From Pedobacter sp. R20-19 (GTDB taxonomy: Bacteria > Bacteroidota > Bacteroidia > Sphingobacteriales > Sphingobacteriaceae), in contig NZ_JCKI01000002.1 of assembly GCF_000708265.2 (NCBI RefSeq), positions 682,001 through 746,000 on the forward strand: 64,000 bases of DNA, given 5' to 3'. This document shows, piece by piece, positions 17,959 to 27,653 of this stretch. The translations under genes and the position numbers were made by a program. The notes under the pieces were generated by a model that worked only from the letters and a program-made list of their open reading frames with translations, did not search any database and was not told the origin of the DNA. The stretch's first letter is position 1, and each line of letters begins with the position of its first letter.

Positions 17959-19203
17959 ATGATTTATCTTCCTACCTGGATCATTTCATTTCTGGCCATT
18001 GCTGGCGTAATTATTCGCCCTTTTAAAGTTACCGAAGCCGTTTATGCGGTAACAGGCGCAATTTTATTATTGCTTCTCAGGCAGATTAATTATCACGAGG
18101 CAATAACTGGCATGGCTAAAGGGATAGACGTTTACCTTTTTCTAACCGGTATGATGCTGCTGGCGGAAACAGCCAGGGCAGAAAAACTGTTTGACTGGCT
18201 CGCTGCTCATGCCACCCTGATGGCAAAAGGCTCACCATCCCGTTTGTTTTTACTCATTTACCTGGTTGGGATTGCAGTCACTACCTTGTTATCAAATGAT
18301 GCAGCGGCCGTGGTGCTAACACCTGCCGTAGCCGCCGCTGTAAGTGCAGCCAAAGTAGAAAAACCACTTCCGTACTTATTAATCTGTGCTTTTATCGCCA
18401 ATGCCGCTTCCTTTGTTTTGCCCATTTCAAATCCGGCTAACCTGGTTATTTACGGTAGTCATATGCCTTCCTTATATCAATGGCTTTCTACCTATCTCAT
18501 TCCTTCCATTTGTGCCATTACGGTTACTTACCTGGTATTGTATTTAACACAGCGTAGTGATTTCAGTGTTCAAATTAGAACCGATATCCAGCTGCCAGCA
18601 TTATCCAGCGGTGGCCGAACAGCCCTTATAGGGATAGGAATGACAGCTGTTGTGTTATTGGTTGCTTCAGGATTAAACATGGACCTGGGTTTGCCGACGG
18701 CCATAACGGGGATATTAACCACAATAATTGTAATGATTACGGTTAAAAAAAATCCTTTAGCTGTTATAAAAGGAGTTTCATGGGCCGTGCTTCCTTTGGT
18801 GGCTGGCTTATTTATAATTGTTGAGGCATTAAATAAAACGGGCATGATCCAAAGCCTGACTGCATTTCTAAATCAAGGTATTGCAGCATCAGCAACTGGT
18901 GCCGTATGGCTTAGTGGGATATTTACGGCATTTGCCTGTAACCTGATGAATAACCTGCCTGCCGGATTAATTGCAGGAAACGTGCTGAATCAGGGGCATT
19001 CTCCTGAAATAGTTAAAAGCGCTGTATTAATTGGTATTGATCTGGGGCCTAATCTATCCATTACCGGATCATTGGCTACCATTTTATGGCTCGTGGCTTT
19101 ACGCCGGGAAGGGCTGGAAGTAAGTGCCTGGAAATTTTTAAAGCTTGGTGCCCTGGTCATGACTTTGGCACTGATTGCGGCGTTGGCTTCGTTATGGATC
19201 TGA
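17959..19203 (+). CDS. ArsB/NhaD-superfamily ion permease (arsenite-pump-like)
   Basis: A 414-residue membrane protein with two homologous halves and about 11 segments. Signature stretches are LLSNDAAAVVLTPAV near residues 113-127 and SNPANLVIYG near 155-165 in the first half and NNLPAGLIAGN in the second, all typical of ArsB arsenical pump proteins in the ion transporter superfamily. ArsB extrudes arsenite or antimonite by proton exchange. No arsR, arsC or arsA is nearby, so a role in arsenic resistance is not supported by context; related permeases carry other anions. Confidence 0.8.
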   Translation: MIYLPTWIISFLAIAGVIIRPFKVTEAVYAVTGAILLLLLRQINYHEAITGMAKGIDVYLFLTGMMLLAETARAEKLFDWLAAHATLMAKGSPSRLFLLIYLVGIAVTTLLSNDAAAVVLTPAVAAAVSAAKVEKPLPYLLICAFIANAASFVLPISNPANLVIYGSHMPSLYQWLSTYLIPSICAITVTYLVLYLTQRSDFSVQIRTDIQLPALSSGGRTALIGIGMTAVVLLVASGLNMDLGLPTAITGILTTIIVMITVKKNPLAVIKGVSWAVLPLVAGLFIIVEALNKTGMIQSLTAFLNQGIAASATGAVWLSGIFTAFACNLMNNLPAGLIAGNVLNQGHSPEIVKSAVLIGIDLGPNLSITGSLATILWLVALRREGLEVSAWKFLKLGALVMTLALIAALASLWI

Positions 19204-19727
19204 GAAAGGTAAGATATTGATAAAAAGTCATATCCTTCACCTGATTTACATTTTATTAATTTTTAAAGCGCTATGCCGCTGGGCATCAAACTTTTGAGGC
19301 ATCAAAAGTATTCAAAAATGCTTGTCAATCCAGCAAGGGGCTTTTCACACTATCCCTTACACATCAAAAAAACAATGATCACTTTGTTTTGTTCGTTTGT
19401 GCCTATTGAATGGTAATGCTAAATCTGAACACAAAACCACTGCGTTTCAGGTTCGTTAATGCCATTTGTACTGTTATTGCAACTGTTTTTTTGATTTTCC
19501 CAGCCCTTGGGATTGACGGCGTTCTTCGGTAAAACCTGTTGTTTATTAAAGCAAGTTAGCATGATGTATAATGCTAAAGCCGAACATAGCTACTTATAGT
19601 TATTTCAGCAAAAACCAAACAGGCATTCAGCTGTTATCAGCATGCTCAGAGATGAAGAAAATTTAATTTCATGTTCATTCCAGGCATATTTGTCAATTAT
19701 ACTTTTGGAGTATAAATTATTAAAGAC
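19204..19727. other. 524-base gap without a convincing gene
   Basis: A stretch near 19267-19340 repeats pieces of itself (cttttgaggcatcaaaagt) and resembles the dispersed-type sequence near 29083-29140. An ATG at 19410 opens a 40-codon frame ending at 19532, whose product would have one hydrophobic segment (about residues 18-34); I have no further support for it. No promoter or RNA gene is evident. Confidence 0.4.
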
Positions 19728-20483
19728 ATGAAAAAAAACAATAACAGAATCTGGTTAACAGCCGTGTTGTTAGCTGGAACATTTGCCCTTCAGGCACAAG
19801 AACTTCCAAAACCACCAGCAACGGCAGCAGGCTTGCCTGATCCGATCGCTAAAGGAGCGCCCCGCCCGCCTATAGGTATAGGTACCCCAGGTGAACCACC
19901 AAGACCTCTTGAAGATGCGCAACTTATTCAATTAATAACCATAAAAGGTACAGTAGTGAATCCAATTGCCAATGAGGAGTTCGAATACAATGGCCTTTTA
20001 GTGCGGACAAGTAAAGGGGATGTGAGTGTAATGTTTCCACCACATTTAGGTGAAACAATCATTTCATCAGCAAAAAATGGTGCCAGTGTAACCATTACCG
20101 GCGATGAAAATACCAATCCTGAAGGAAAGAAAATCTTTCGTTTAAATAGTATCGAGGTTAATGGTAAACTAATTAGTGATACGCCTCCCGTAGCACCACT
20201 TATTAATGAAAGTCAGGAACAAAAAAGTTTCAGTGCAAACATTAAACAGTTAAACTATGGTTTGGAGAAAGAGGTTCGTGGTTTTACTCTTTCATCAGGA
20301 GAGCGGGTAAGTATTGCGCCACACATTGCACAGCAGCTGGCCAGCCAATTAAAATCTGGCGAGAAGGTAGTGGTAACAGGTTTTGTAGAACCGAAGAGAC
20401 CAGGTGTAATGTATAGCCAGAAAGCAACCCTGATCAGGGCCAGAACATTGAATATTAACGGACAAACCTATCTGGTTAGATAA
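19728..20483 (+). CDS. secreted protein with two OB-like modules
   Basis: A 251-residue exported protein: signal peptide to about residue 24 (ending ALQAQ), a Pro-rich linker (about 25-62), then two similar modules. Module 1 (about 67-145) runs from ITIKGTV through LLVRTSKGDVSV to SVTITGDE and SIEVNGK. Module 2 (about 170-250) runs from LEKEVRGFTL through KVVVTGFVE to LNINGQTY. The repeated strand pattern with a GxxVxxTG-like turn suggests a duplicated small barrel such as an OB fold. I recognise no named family. It precedes an OmpR-type two-component pair by 62 bases, separated by a hairpin, and may be its target or a periplasmic partner. Confidence 0.65.
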   Translation: MKKNNNRIWLTAVLLAGTFALQAQELPKPPATAAGLPDPIAKGAPRPPIGIGTPGEPPRPLEDAQLIQLITIKGTVVNPIANEEFEYNGLLVRTSKGDVSVMFPPHLGETIISSAKNGASVTITGDENTNPEGKKIFRLNSIEVNGKLISDTPPVAPLINESQEQKSFSANIKQLNYGLEKEVRGFTLSSGERVSIAPHIAQQLASQLKSGEKVVVTGFVEPKRPGVMYSQKATLIRARTLNINGQTYLVR

Positions 20484-20489
20484 TTTGCA

Positions 20490-20524
20490 GGATGCCACAT
20501 TTTTATATTTAATTTGTGGCATCC
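20490..20524 (+). terminator. hairpin after the duplicated-domain gene
   Basis: A perfect 10-base stem, ggatgccaca with tgtggcatcc, around a 15-base AT-rich loop, 6 bases after the stop. It lacks a following T-run, so it may attenuate read-through into the two-component genes rather than fully terminate. Confidence 0.5.
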
Positions 20525-20545
20525 GGCATTTAAGGAAGAATTACA

Positions 20546-21229
20546 ATGAAGATATTGCTTATAGAAGATGAAATAAAGCTTGCAGGCTATATCAAAATGG
20601 CACTCGAACAGGCTGGTTATGTGGTAGATCATGAAGCTGATGGTACTATTGGACTTCAAACCGCCATGGTGAATCATTATGATTTAATCCTACTGGACCT
20701 GATGCTTCCTTCACAAAATGGTTTTGATATTCTTTCCAACCTGCGTAGTTTTGATAATTATGTTCCTGTGATCATCATTAGTGCGCTGGGCACAACAGAG
20801 CAAGTAATTAAAGGCTTGGATGCAGGTGCAAATGATTATCTTAAAAAGCCCTTTGAAATGGATGAATTACTGGCCAGGGTTCGTGTATTGCAGCGTCAAC
20901 ATACGCCGAAGAGTTTATCAAAACTAAAAGTAGAGGATCTGGAGATTGACCTGCTGAGTAGGGTGGTAAAGCGTGGTGAAAAAACAATTGCTTTAAGTAA
21001 CCGTGAATTTCTGCTTCTTGAAATGCTGATGATCAATCCGGATAAAATTATTACCAAAACACAGATACTGGATAAGGTGTGGAACATGAGTTTTGATCCC
21101 GGTAGTAATGTGATTGAAGTTCACCTTTACCAGGTAAGAAAGAAAATTAACGAAGGGTTTGAACACCAGCATATTCAAACGGTAATTAACAGGGGGTATA
21201 TCCTTAAAACTTCAAAATCAACAGAATGA
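20546..21229 (+). CDS. OmpR/PhoB-family response regulator
   Basis: A 227-residue regulator with a receiver domain (phosphoacceptor Asp51 in LLDLMLP, Lys in YLKKPFEMDE near residue 101) and a C-terminal winged helix (about 130-222) ending VINRGYILK, where the recognition-wing residues lie. CusR-like in form. Its stop overlaps the start of the kinase gene (ATGA), so the pair is translationally coupled. It probably binds DNA near its own operon; the upstream hairpin and secreted-protein gene are candidates for its regulon. The signal is unknown. Confidence 0.92.
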   Translation: MKILLIEDEIKLAGYIKMALEQAGYVVDHEADGTIGLQTAMVNHYDLILLDLMLPSQNGFDILSNLRSFDNYVPVIIISALGTTEQVIKGLDAGANDYLKKPFEMDELLARVRVLQRQHTPKSLSKLKVEDLEIDLLSRVVKRGEKTIALSNREFLLLEMLMINPDKIITKTQILDKVWNMSFDPGSNVIEVHLYQVRKKINEGFEHQHIQTVINRGYILKTSKSTE

Positions 21230-22599
21230 AACGCTATTTTTACCGTGGGCTTAGATTCAGAATGACCTTGCTGTTTAGCATGGTCTTTATTGTGATTAAT
21301 CTGGTTTTCGGTAGGCTAATCTTTCAGTATTTTAAAGGGGGCTACGTTGAGAATTATAATAAATACCTTTATACCCGTGCACAAACGATTCTGGATAAAA
21401 CTGAAATTAATCCTGATATTATTGCGCTGCCTGATTCAGGAGAATCTATTCGTGTATTTTACCACAACAACCAAAGGCAACCTGTTTTGGTATTTCAGTC
21501 GCCTGGAATCATTTCCCGCTTGCGGGTACCAGAACATTCTGTTTTAATTGATAGCCTGGGTCAATATGGTGTTTACCTTAAAAAGGAAAATTATGATGGA
21601 CGACCTGTTGAGCTTTTGCTCACCGTTTCAGATTATGCTTTAAAGCATAAAATCAATCAGTTTACTTTATTGATGATTGCACTCACGGGGATTAGTTTAC
21701 TGGCCAGTGCTGTCTCTGCCTATTTTGCTTCAGGATGGTTAATCAGACCTATCCGGTCCATCGCCATGCAAGCCTCTAAAATTAATACTGAGCGGCTGGG
21801 GCAGCGAATCCAAATTAAGGAAACTCATGATGAACTGGAGCAACTGGCCAAAACCATCAATGAGATGATTGGCAGGATAGAGGATGAGCAGCAAACCCGT
21901 AATAATTTTTTTGCTGCCGCATCGCATGAACTTCGTACACCTTTGGCTAATCTTAGTGCACAAACAGAACTTGAATTAGGCAATAGAAATTCAAAAACTG
22001 ATCAGGATTTGTTGGGTAGCCAACTTACTGAGATTCGTCGTTTACAATCTATTGTAGAGCAGTTTTTACTCATCAGTGAGTTCAATCAAAACGGGTTATT
22101 ATTAAGAAAGAGCAAGGTTGATATTTCCGATCAGCTACTTACGGTTTTTGCCCGAAATAATCATCAGGCTCAAATGCGCAACATTGTTTACGACATGCGT
22201 TTTGACGAAAACATCCAATCTTTTGAAATGATGGTTGATGCCGAAAAAATGGAAATGGTGTGGCAGAACCTTTTACAAAATGCATTAAAATATATGCCAC
22301 AAGGCACTACATTGCTGTGCTCAATAGTGCAGGTTAATGATAATCTTGTGGTCAGTTTTCAAAACACCATCCTGCAGGAGCAGGTAAACGTATCAGCATT
22401 AGGTACACCTTTTACCAAAGGAAGATCCATCACATCAGGTTCAGGTTTGGGCCTTTGGCTTTGTAACGAAATTTTAGGGGCACATGGTGGAATGCTCAAA
22501 CTGGAAAGCCATGCCTATAGTTTCAGCGCTACGGCATATCTGAAATCACCAACTGGAAAAACAGGAGAATTATCACAGGATCATTTGGCGGTAGAATAA
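21226..22599 (+). CDS. HAMP-containing sensor histidine kinase
   Basis: A 457-residue inner-membrane kinase: TM1 (about 10-30), a periplasmic sensor loop of about 115 residues, TM2 (about 145-168), HAMP (about 170-222), HisKA with the H-box ASHELRTPLANL (His234) and an HATPase domain with N-box NLLQNALKY and G-box GSGLGLWLCNEI. This CusS-like layout fits a copper or envelope-stress sensor, but nothing specific in the loop shows the ligand. It is paired with the OmpR-type regulator by a 4-base overlap. Confidence 0.9.
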   Translation: MKRYFYRGLRFRMTLLFSMVFIVINLVFGRLIFQYFKGGYVENYNKYLYTRAQTILDKTEINPDIIALPDSGESIRVFYHNNQRQPVLVFQSPGIISRLRVPEHSVLIDSLGQYGVYLKKENYDGRPVELLLTVSDYALKHKINQFTLLMIALTGISLLASAVSAYFASGWLIRPIRSIAMQASKINTERLGQRIQIKETHDELEQLAKTINEMIGRIEDEQQTRNNFFAAASHELRTPLANLSAQTELELGNRNSKTDQDLLGSQLTEIRRLQSIVEQFLLISEFNQNGLLLRKSKVDISDQLLTVFARNNHQAQMRNIVYDMRFDENIQSFEMMVDAEKMEMVWQNLLQNALKYMPQGTTLLCSIVQVNDNLVVSFQNTILQEQVNVSALGTPFTKGRSITSGSGLGLWLCNEILGAHGGMLKLESHAYSFSATAYLKSPTGKTGELSQDHLAVE

Positions 22600-22646
22600 T
22601 ACCAAATAAATAAAAACCTGCATTCGATAATTATTAATTAATTTAA

Positions 22647-22704
22647 ACACCCCGGTCTGCGACCACCCCTCTGAAAGAGGGGAATTACGGTCGCCTGTAA
22701 GGCC
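22647..22704. repeat. GC-rich palindromic intergenic repeat (copy 2)
   Basis: Contains cccctctgaaagagggg and the tail gcctgtaaggc seen at 7446-7483. It lies between convergent transcription units (kinase and DoxX genes) and could end both. Confidence 0.5.
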
Positions 22705-22770
22705 TATTATTAATCCAACACTCAGGTTAAAAAGATTATCGAGTGTATTTTACATCCCTGTAAAAACCGA

Positions 22771-23229
22771 TCATTGCCAGTTTTTAATTGCCGATAAGTA
22801 GGTCCAGGCAATAAACAGTATTTGTAAGGGGATTCTGAACCATAGATAATTTATCCCACTTCCGTTATAGGTGGCTTTTTGATAATCAATATGCTTAATT
22901 GCTGCATATATATTTGATGGAAGGATGAGGAGAAAAAATGCAATTAACAACCAGGCTGTCATTACGCTGAACGCCGGAACAAAAAGACCGATAGCAGCAG
23001 CAATTTCAATAATTCCGGTTAAGTAAACTACCTGGGCTTTATAAGGTACAAAATCTGGCAGCATCATGGCCATTCCATTATTAAAGGCAAAGTGTGCTGA
23101 GGCGGTAAACAGTAACATAACCGACATGGCGACTTTGCCAGAAAGTGCAAATTCATAGTTCCCCCGGAAAATCTTATTAATGGCTATCGCAATTATAAAT
23201 ACACTGAGTAAAACGAGTAAAGGTTTCAT
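22771..23229 (-). CDS. DoxX-family membrane protein
   Basis: A 152-residue protein with four membrane segments and the DoxX-like pattern of a quinol-oxidase-related small membrane protein: FTASAHF near the second segment, then GIIEIAAAIGLFVP. DoxX relatives occur in thiol-redox and membrane-stress settings, but their activity is poorly defined. The gene follows a Crp/Fnr-type regulator on the same strand (54-base gap) and is likely its target or co-transcribed with it. The start ATG at 23229 begins with a hydrophobic segment, as expected. Confidence 0.75.
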   Translation of the reverse strand: MKPLLVLLSVFIIAIAINKIFRGNYEFALSGKVAMSVMLLFTASAHFAFNNGMAMMLPDFVPYKAQVVYLTGIIEIAAAIGLFVPAFSVMTAWLLIAFFLLILPSNIYAAIKHIDYQKATYNGSGINYLWFRIPLQILFIAWTYLSAIKNWQ

Positions 23230-23283
23230 TGTTTTTTTTTGGTAAAGGTCTGGCTATTTATCTAATGTAACAATGAACCCAGG

Positions 23284-23850
23284 TTAAGAAATTCGCTTAC
23301 GGATTCTGCTAAGTGCTTGCGGGGTAATGCCAATATAGGAAGCGATATACTTCAGCGGTATCTGTTTAATGAGTTGGGGTTGTTCTAAAAATAGTTTCAG
23401 GTAACGCTGCTCGGCGGTATCATTTAAGAGAGATAGCTCTCGTTTTGATTTTTTTAGAAATAAATCTTCACTGGCATGCCGGCCAATGGTATTCCCAATT
23501 TCAGTTTCTTTATAAACGATTTGCAGGTCATCATAGGAGATGCGCCAAAGAATGGTTTTTTCTAAAGTTTGAACATGGTACGCAGAAGCTTGCTGGGTAA
23601 GAAAAGAATCGTAAGCACTTACAAAACCATCATCAAAAACAAAGGTAAAGGTCAGGTCGTTTTCTTCCTTTGGCAGGTAAAACCGGATAATGCCTTTTTC
23701 TACAAAAGACAGGTGTTTCTCAATTTGTCCGGTTTTTAAAAGCAGATGCTTTTTTGGATATTCACAGCGTTCTATTTTTGATGAAAATGCCTTCCAATCC
23801 TGATCACTCATTTTTAAATTCTTTTCAAAATATTTTCTGATTTGTTCCAT
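23284..23850 (-). CDS. Crp/Fnr-family transcriptional regulator
   Basis: A 188-residue protein with a cyclic-nucleotide-binding-like barrel (about 15-115, containing HLSFVEKGIIRFY) and a short C-terminal helix-turn-helix (IASYIGITPQALSRIRK). The barrel lacks an obvious cAMP phosphate-binding RAT motif and the protein has no FNR-type Cys cluster, so it probably senses something other than cAMP or iron-sulfur state, as many bacteroidotal members do. It lies just upstream of the DoxX gene on the same strand, a common pairing. Confidence 0.85.
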   Translation of the reverse strand: MEQIRKYFEKNLKMSDQDWKAFSSKIERCEYPKKHLLLKTGQIEKHLSFVEKGIIRFYLPKEENDLTFTFVFDDGFVSAYDSFLTQQASAYHVQTLEKTILWRISYDDLQIVYKETEIGNTIGRHASEDLFLKKSKRELSLLNDTAEQRYLKLFLEQPQLIKQIPLKYIASYIGITPQALSRIRKRIS

Positions 23851-24045
23851 GGTTTTTGATCATATGCCACCCATTGTGACTTCAGCCTATAAAGTGATGT
23901 TTGCTGCAATTGAATTATAAGCTACAAAAAACGGCAATTGTCTATAGAATCTAACATCAAATTAAACAAATATAAATTATACAAGATTTTATTAACTTTA
24001 CTACACCTTTTTGAAAAATTTGTAATTTTCTTTCAGGAGTAATGA

Positions 24046-25230
24046 ATGAGTAAAATAGAAAAATTAAACATTGAATTAGATATTGAGCGAGTTTCGCGCA
24101 TCCCTTCTGTGGCAAATATCCTGGAGGTAGCATGTGAAATTACGGGAATGGGATTTGCAGCAATTGCCCGGGTAACCGAAAATTCATGGGTTGCCTGTGC
24201 AACGAATGATAAAATTGATTTTGGTTTGGAGGTTGGGGGAGCACTTCAACTCGAAACTACGATATGCAATGAAATTATGTACCATCACCAGGTGGTTGCT
24301 ATTGATCATGTTGATGAAGATCCGGTTTATAAAGATCATCATACTCCCAAATTATATGGCTTACAAAGTTATATCTCCGTTCCTGTTATATTAAGAAATG
24401 GTGATTTTTTTGGTACGCTTTGTGCCATTGACAGGGTTCCGAATCAGGTTAATAATTCAAAAGTAATTAAGACTTTTACGCTCTTCGCCGAACTGATTGG
24501 ATTTCATTTAGATTCACAAGATGAACTTGCTGAAAGTAAGCGGGTGCTTAAGATTGAAAAGCGCAGTGCTGAAACCAGAGAACAATTTATTGCCATGTTG
24601 GGGCATGATCTTCGAAACCCGGTAAATGCCATTTCTAATGCGGTACAACTTCAGCTTCGGAGTGATCTTGATGAGCGCAATAAACGTTTGGCAGTCATTA
24701 TCCGCGATGCGACTACACGTACAAAGGGATTAATTGATAATATTCTTGATTTTGCGAGTGGCAGACTCGGCGGAGGAATTAAGCTCAATTATGAGAACCA
24801 GCTCAGTTTGGATGAAATGATTGATCAGGTTATTGTAGAGTTGCGCATGGCCTGGCCTGATATTGAAATTACCAAAAACATTGCCTTATCTTCAGGGTTA
24901 AGGGCAGACTACAAGCGAATTGCTCAATTACTCTCTAATGTGTTGGGTAATGCCATTACTCATGGAGAAAAAGGCAAGCCCATCAGGGTGATGATGAATG
25001 AGTCTGCTGATGGTAAAAAATTAATTGTTTCAAACTCCGGCATACCAATACCAACCCATATTCTGCCGCATTTGTTTAAGCCGTTTTCGAGAGGGAAAGT
25101 GAAACCAGGGCAAGAGGGCCTGGGCTTAGGGCTTTATATTGCGAAAGAAATTGCATTGGCACATGGTGGTGCAATCAGTGTTGAATCTAATGTAGAAGCT
25201 ACATCTTTTATTATCCTGCTTCCTCATTAA
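24046..25230 (+). CDS. GAF-domain sensor histidine kinase
   Basis: A 394-residue soluble kinase without membrane segments. An N-terminal GAF domain (about 20-165) is followed by HisKA with H-box LGHDLRNPVNAI (His187) and an HATPase domain with N-box VLGNAITHG and G-box GLGLGLYIAKEI. Cytoplasmic GAF kinases sense small ligands or redox/light cues; nothing shows which here. No response regulator is adjacent on the same strand, so it is an orphan kinase that may signal to the single-domain regulators at 26572-26931 or 31756-32115. Confidence 0.9.
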   Translation: MSKIEKLNIELDIERVSRIPSVANILEVACEITGMGFAAIARVTENSWVACATNDKIDFGLEVGGALQLETTICNEIMYHHQVVAIDHVDEDPVYKDHHTPKLYGLQSYISVPVILRNGDFFGTLCAIDRVPNQVNNSKVIKTFTLFAELIGFHLDSQDELAESKRVLKIEKRSAETREQFIAMLGHDLRNPVNAISNAVQLQLRSDLDERNKRLAVIIRDATTRTKGLIDNILDFASGRLGGGIKLNYENQLSLDEMIDQVIVELRMAWPDIEITKNIALSSGLRADYKRIAQLLSNVLGNAITHGEKGKPIRVMMNESADGKKLIVSNSGIPIPTHILPHLFKPFSRGKVKPGQEGLGLGLYIAKEIALAHGGAISVESNVEATSFIILLPH

Positions 25231-25314
25231 TCTCTGGTTAAAATTGGTGGCAGGTTGCTTCAACACATTAGTGAGGTAGACTTTAATCTATACACCAAGA
25301 TGCCAGATGATCAT

Positions 25315-26394
25315 CTACTGATGGTTTTTGAGATAAATTTTAAATGTAGTGCCATTTCCAGGTGTACTATCCACTACAATTTTTCCTCCTGAAAGGTTAA
25401 CAATTTCCCTTACCAGATGAAGTCCAACGCCTGTGCCTTCCACATCATGTGAAATTCTTTCGTATTTTGTAAATATTTTATCTGTATCCTCTTTATTAAT
25501 TCCCCTGCCATTATCTGCAACCGAGATAACAAAAAAATCATCTTCTGTAAAAGTTTTAATGATGATTTCCGGGTTACGTTGCTTATCTCTATACTTGATA
25601 GAATTACTAATTAAATTATAAAGCACACTTCGAAGTTTCCGGCGTACAAATAAAATTTCTGAATAGGTTATATACCAGCGGATAGAAGCTTTTGATTCTA
25701 AAATCTGCGGAGCAAGCGTGAGCCGAACATCTTCTAGAACCTGTTCAATATCCAGTAGTTCTTCTACAGATTTATAATGTTGATCCGTTTTTCGAGAATC
25801 TGTTAAGTCAGTAACAATTCCTTTAATTTTATGAAGGCCATTTTCTATTTTTTCAAGCAAAGCCGGGAATTTTATCATTCCTTTCTCTGGCGTTTTCTTG
25901 AGCATTTCGATGGTTAAGGTTAAGCTGGTTAATGGCGTTTTAATATCATGTGAAATGGTATCTAATAGAAGTTCATGTTCCATAATCAATTTTTCCTGTT
26001 CTTTCAGGTCACGAATCCTAAGGGTAATATCTACAAAAGTAATGATCACACCATTGTTTTTATCTTCTTTCTGCACCAGATATGGTAAAATGTTCATCTG
26101 GTACCAACGCATATCTATAGTTTGAATTTCTTTTTCCAGAAGCTCACCCGTTTTAATCACATGTTCGATATTCTCAATGATGGTAGGAAAGCGAAAGTTA
26201 TCTTTTATCTCTGTAATTGATTTTCCAATATCCTGATGATGAAGCTTAAACTGCTTCATAGCAGGAGGTGTAAATTTTCTCAGGATTAGATTGGCATCTA
26301 CAAATAGCTGAGGAATAATGGTATTACGGAAGTAATTTTCCAGCTCATCATTTAGTTCGATAAGGGCATTAATTTGCTGATTTTTACTTTGCAT
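25315..26394 (-). CDS. PAS-domain sensor histidine kinase
   Basis: A 359-residue soluble kinase: a PAS-like domain (about 15-130), then HisKA with TISHDIKTPLTSL (His149) and an HATPase domain with N-box NLISNSIKY, the D-box VADNGRGI and G-box GTGVGLHLVREIV. There are no membrane segments. It is transcribed away from the neighbouring single-domain regulator gene (177-base gap, same strand, gene downstream of it), so the two could form one system with the regulator first. Confidence 0.9.
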   Translation of the reverse strand: MQSKNQQINALIELNDELENYFRNTIIPQLFVDANLILRKFTPPAMKQFKLHHQDIGKSITEIKDNFRFPTIIENIEHVIKTGELLEKEIQTIDMRWYQMNILPYLVQKEDKNNGVIITFVDITLRIRDLKEQEKLIMEHELLLDTISHDIKTPLTSLTLTIEMLKKTPEKGMIKFPALLEKIENGLHKIKGIVTDLTDSRKTDQHYKSVEELLDIEQVLEDVRLTLAPQILESKASIRWYITYSEILFVRRKLRSVLYNLISNSIKYRDKQRNPEIIIKTFTEDDFFVISVADNGRGINKEDTDKIFTKYERISHDVEGTGVGLHLVREIVNLSGGKIVVDSTPGNGTTFKIYLKNHQ

Positions 26395-26571
26395 AGAGGC
26401 TGTTAACGTAGATATATTAACTACAAGATAATAAAAAATGGTTTAGCCAGATGTATCTATATATTTATATCCTATTTATTACATAGAATAAATTTTGCAT
26501 AAAACAGTATGTTATTAAATAACTAAAGATTTAAAGTATTAATTAAATCAGGATAGAGCAGGATGGAAAAC

Positions 26572-26931
26572 TTAACTATGAATACTGGTCCGAATTTTAT
26601 TTAGAAAAAAATCAAGCTCAAAAGGCTTTTGTATAAATGCATCAGCTTTGCAACCTGTACTTACCTGTTCTAAACTGGCATGTGCACTCATAATAATAAT
26701 TGGGATATGATCTTGCAAACTTTCAGACCTTAACTGATTGCAAACCTCTAAGCCAGATCCATCTGGTAGCATTACATCTAAAATAAAAAGATCTGGCAAT
26801 TCCCTAATGTCTCTACTCATGAAATCATTTACATTTTCAAAAGAAACTACTTCATAATCTTCATATACCAGAATCCACTCTACCACTTCCCGAATATCCC
26901 TATCGTCTTCTAGTACAAAAATTTTAGCCAT
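26572..26931 (-). CDS. single-domain (CheY-like) response regulator
   Basis: A 119-residue stand-alone receiver: acidic pair EDD at 8-10, phosphoacceptor Asp52 in ILDVMLPDGSG, Thr/Ser and Lys positions in MSAHASLEQ and FIQKPFELD. No output domain follows, so it must act by protein contact or as a phosphorelay intermediate. It lies upstream of the PAS kinase on the same strand and resembles the regulator at 31756-32115 in length and layout. Confidence 0.9.
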   Translation of the reverse strand: MAKIFVLEDDRDIREVVEWILVYEDYEVVSFENVNDFMSRDIRELPDLFILDVMLPDGSGLEVCNQLRSESLQDHIPIIIMSAHASLEQVSTGCKADAFIQKPFELDFFLNKIRTSIHS

Positions 26932-27150
26932 ATGATTATTAAATTATAATAACAACAATTTGATTGTTTAGTTTGAAAATAAACCAAATTTTATTAAGCA
27001 TTTTACAATTTTCATCAATTATCTGATCATTATACGGCCTGATAATGAATCATTTATTGAGGCCATAAAATCATTGGGCTTAATAAAAACTATTAATACA
27101 GTATTTATCAAACCCAATGCATTCAAATCAGTTAGATGTGATCTCTGTAA

Positions 27151-27642
27151 CTATTTTTTCTTTTTAGCAAGATAGGTGATTAACAGTGTGCCGACTACAG
27201 CAGCTACCACTACTTTTTTGGCTAAACCACCAGCGTTGTATTTCAATTCTGCTTTAATGCCACGTTCTGCCAGGATATTTGGAAAAACGCCCTTGCCCAG
27301 ATCTTCAATAATTCCTTCCCAGGCATTAATCCTATCAGCAAGAATTAAAGAAATCCAGTGGCGGTAGCGATCTTCACTATGTTTAAAGGCATAACGTCTG
27401 ATGATTCCGCTCAGGCCTGACGGTGGAACAGTTGTGCCAAATACCACCGGGTTAACTGGTCGCTCAATTGATTTAAGCAATTCAATTTCTACAGGTTGTT
27501 GCGGAGAACGTTCATAATTTAACCGGTTATGGTCGTCGCCAGTGTAATTTTTCATCGGGTAGGTGGGTTCATTATCAGGATCAATATCCATTCCCCACCC
27601 GGGGATTTGCCGGTAATCTATATTGGTGTTTTCCGTTTTCAT
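27151..27642 (-). CDS. conserved hypothetical protein with C-terminal membrane anchor
   Basis: Not a family I can name. A 163-residue product from the ATG at 27642; an upstream in-frame ATG at 27681 would overlap the preceding dehydrogenase gene. The N-terminal half is polar and Pro/Asp-rich (IPGWGMDIDPDNEPTYP). A central helical part (about 90-135, RDYRHWISLILADRINAWEG-like) precedes a Gly-rich turn and a short hydrophobic helix with a terminal Lys cluster (VVGTLLITYLAKKKK), a tail-anchor look. It lies 11 bases after the zinc alcohol dehydrogenase and is probably co-transcribed with it. Confidence 0.6.
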   Translation of the reverse strand: MKTENTNIDYRQIPGWGMDIDPDNEPTYPMKNYTGDDHNRLNYERSPQQPVEIELLKSIERPVNPVVFGTTVPPSGLSGIIRRYAFKHSEDRYRHWISLILADRINAWEGIIEDLGKGVFPNILAERGIKAELKYNAGGLAKKVVVAAVVGTLLITYLAKKKK

Positions 27643-27653
27643 AAGTGTTTTGA

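Noticed and set aside
17959..19203. Arsenic-resistance operon
   Set aside because: Only the permease resembles ArsB; arsR, arsC and arsA are absent.
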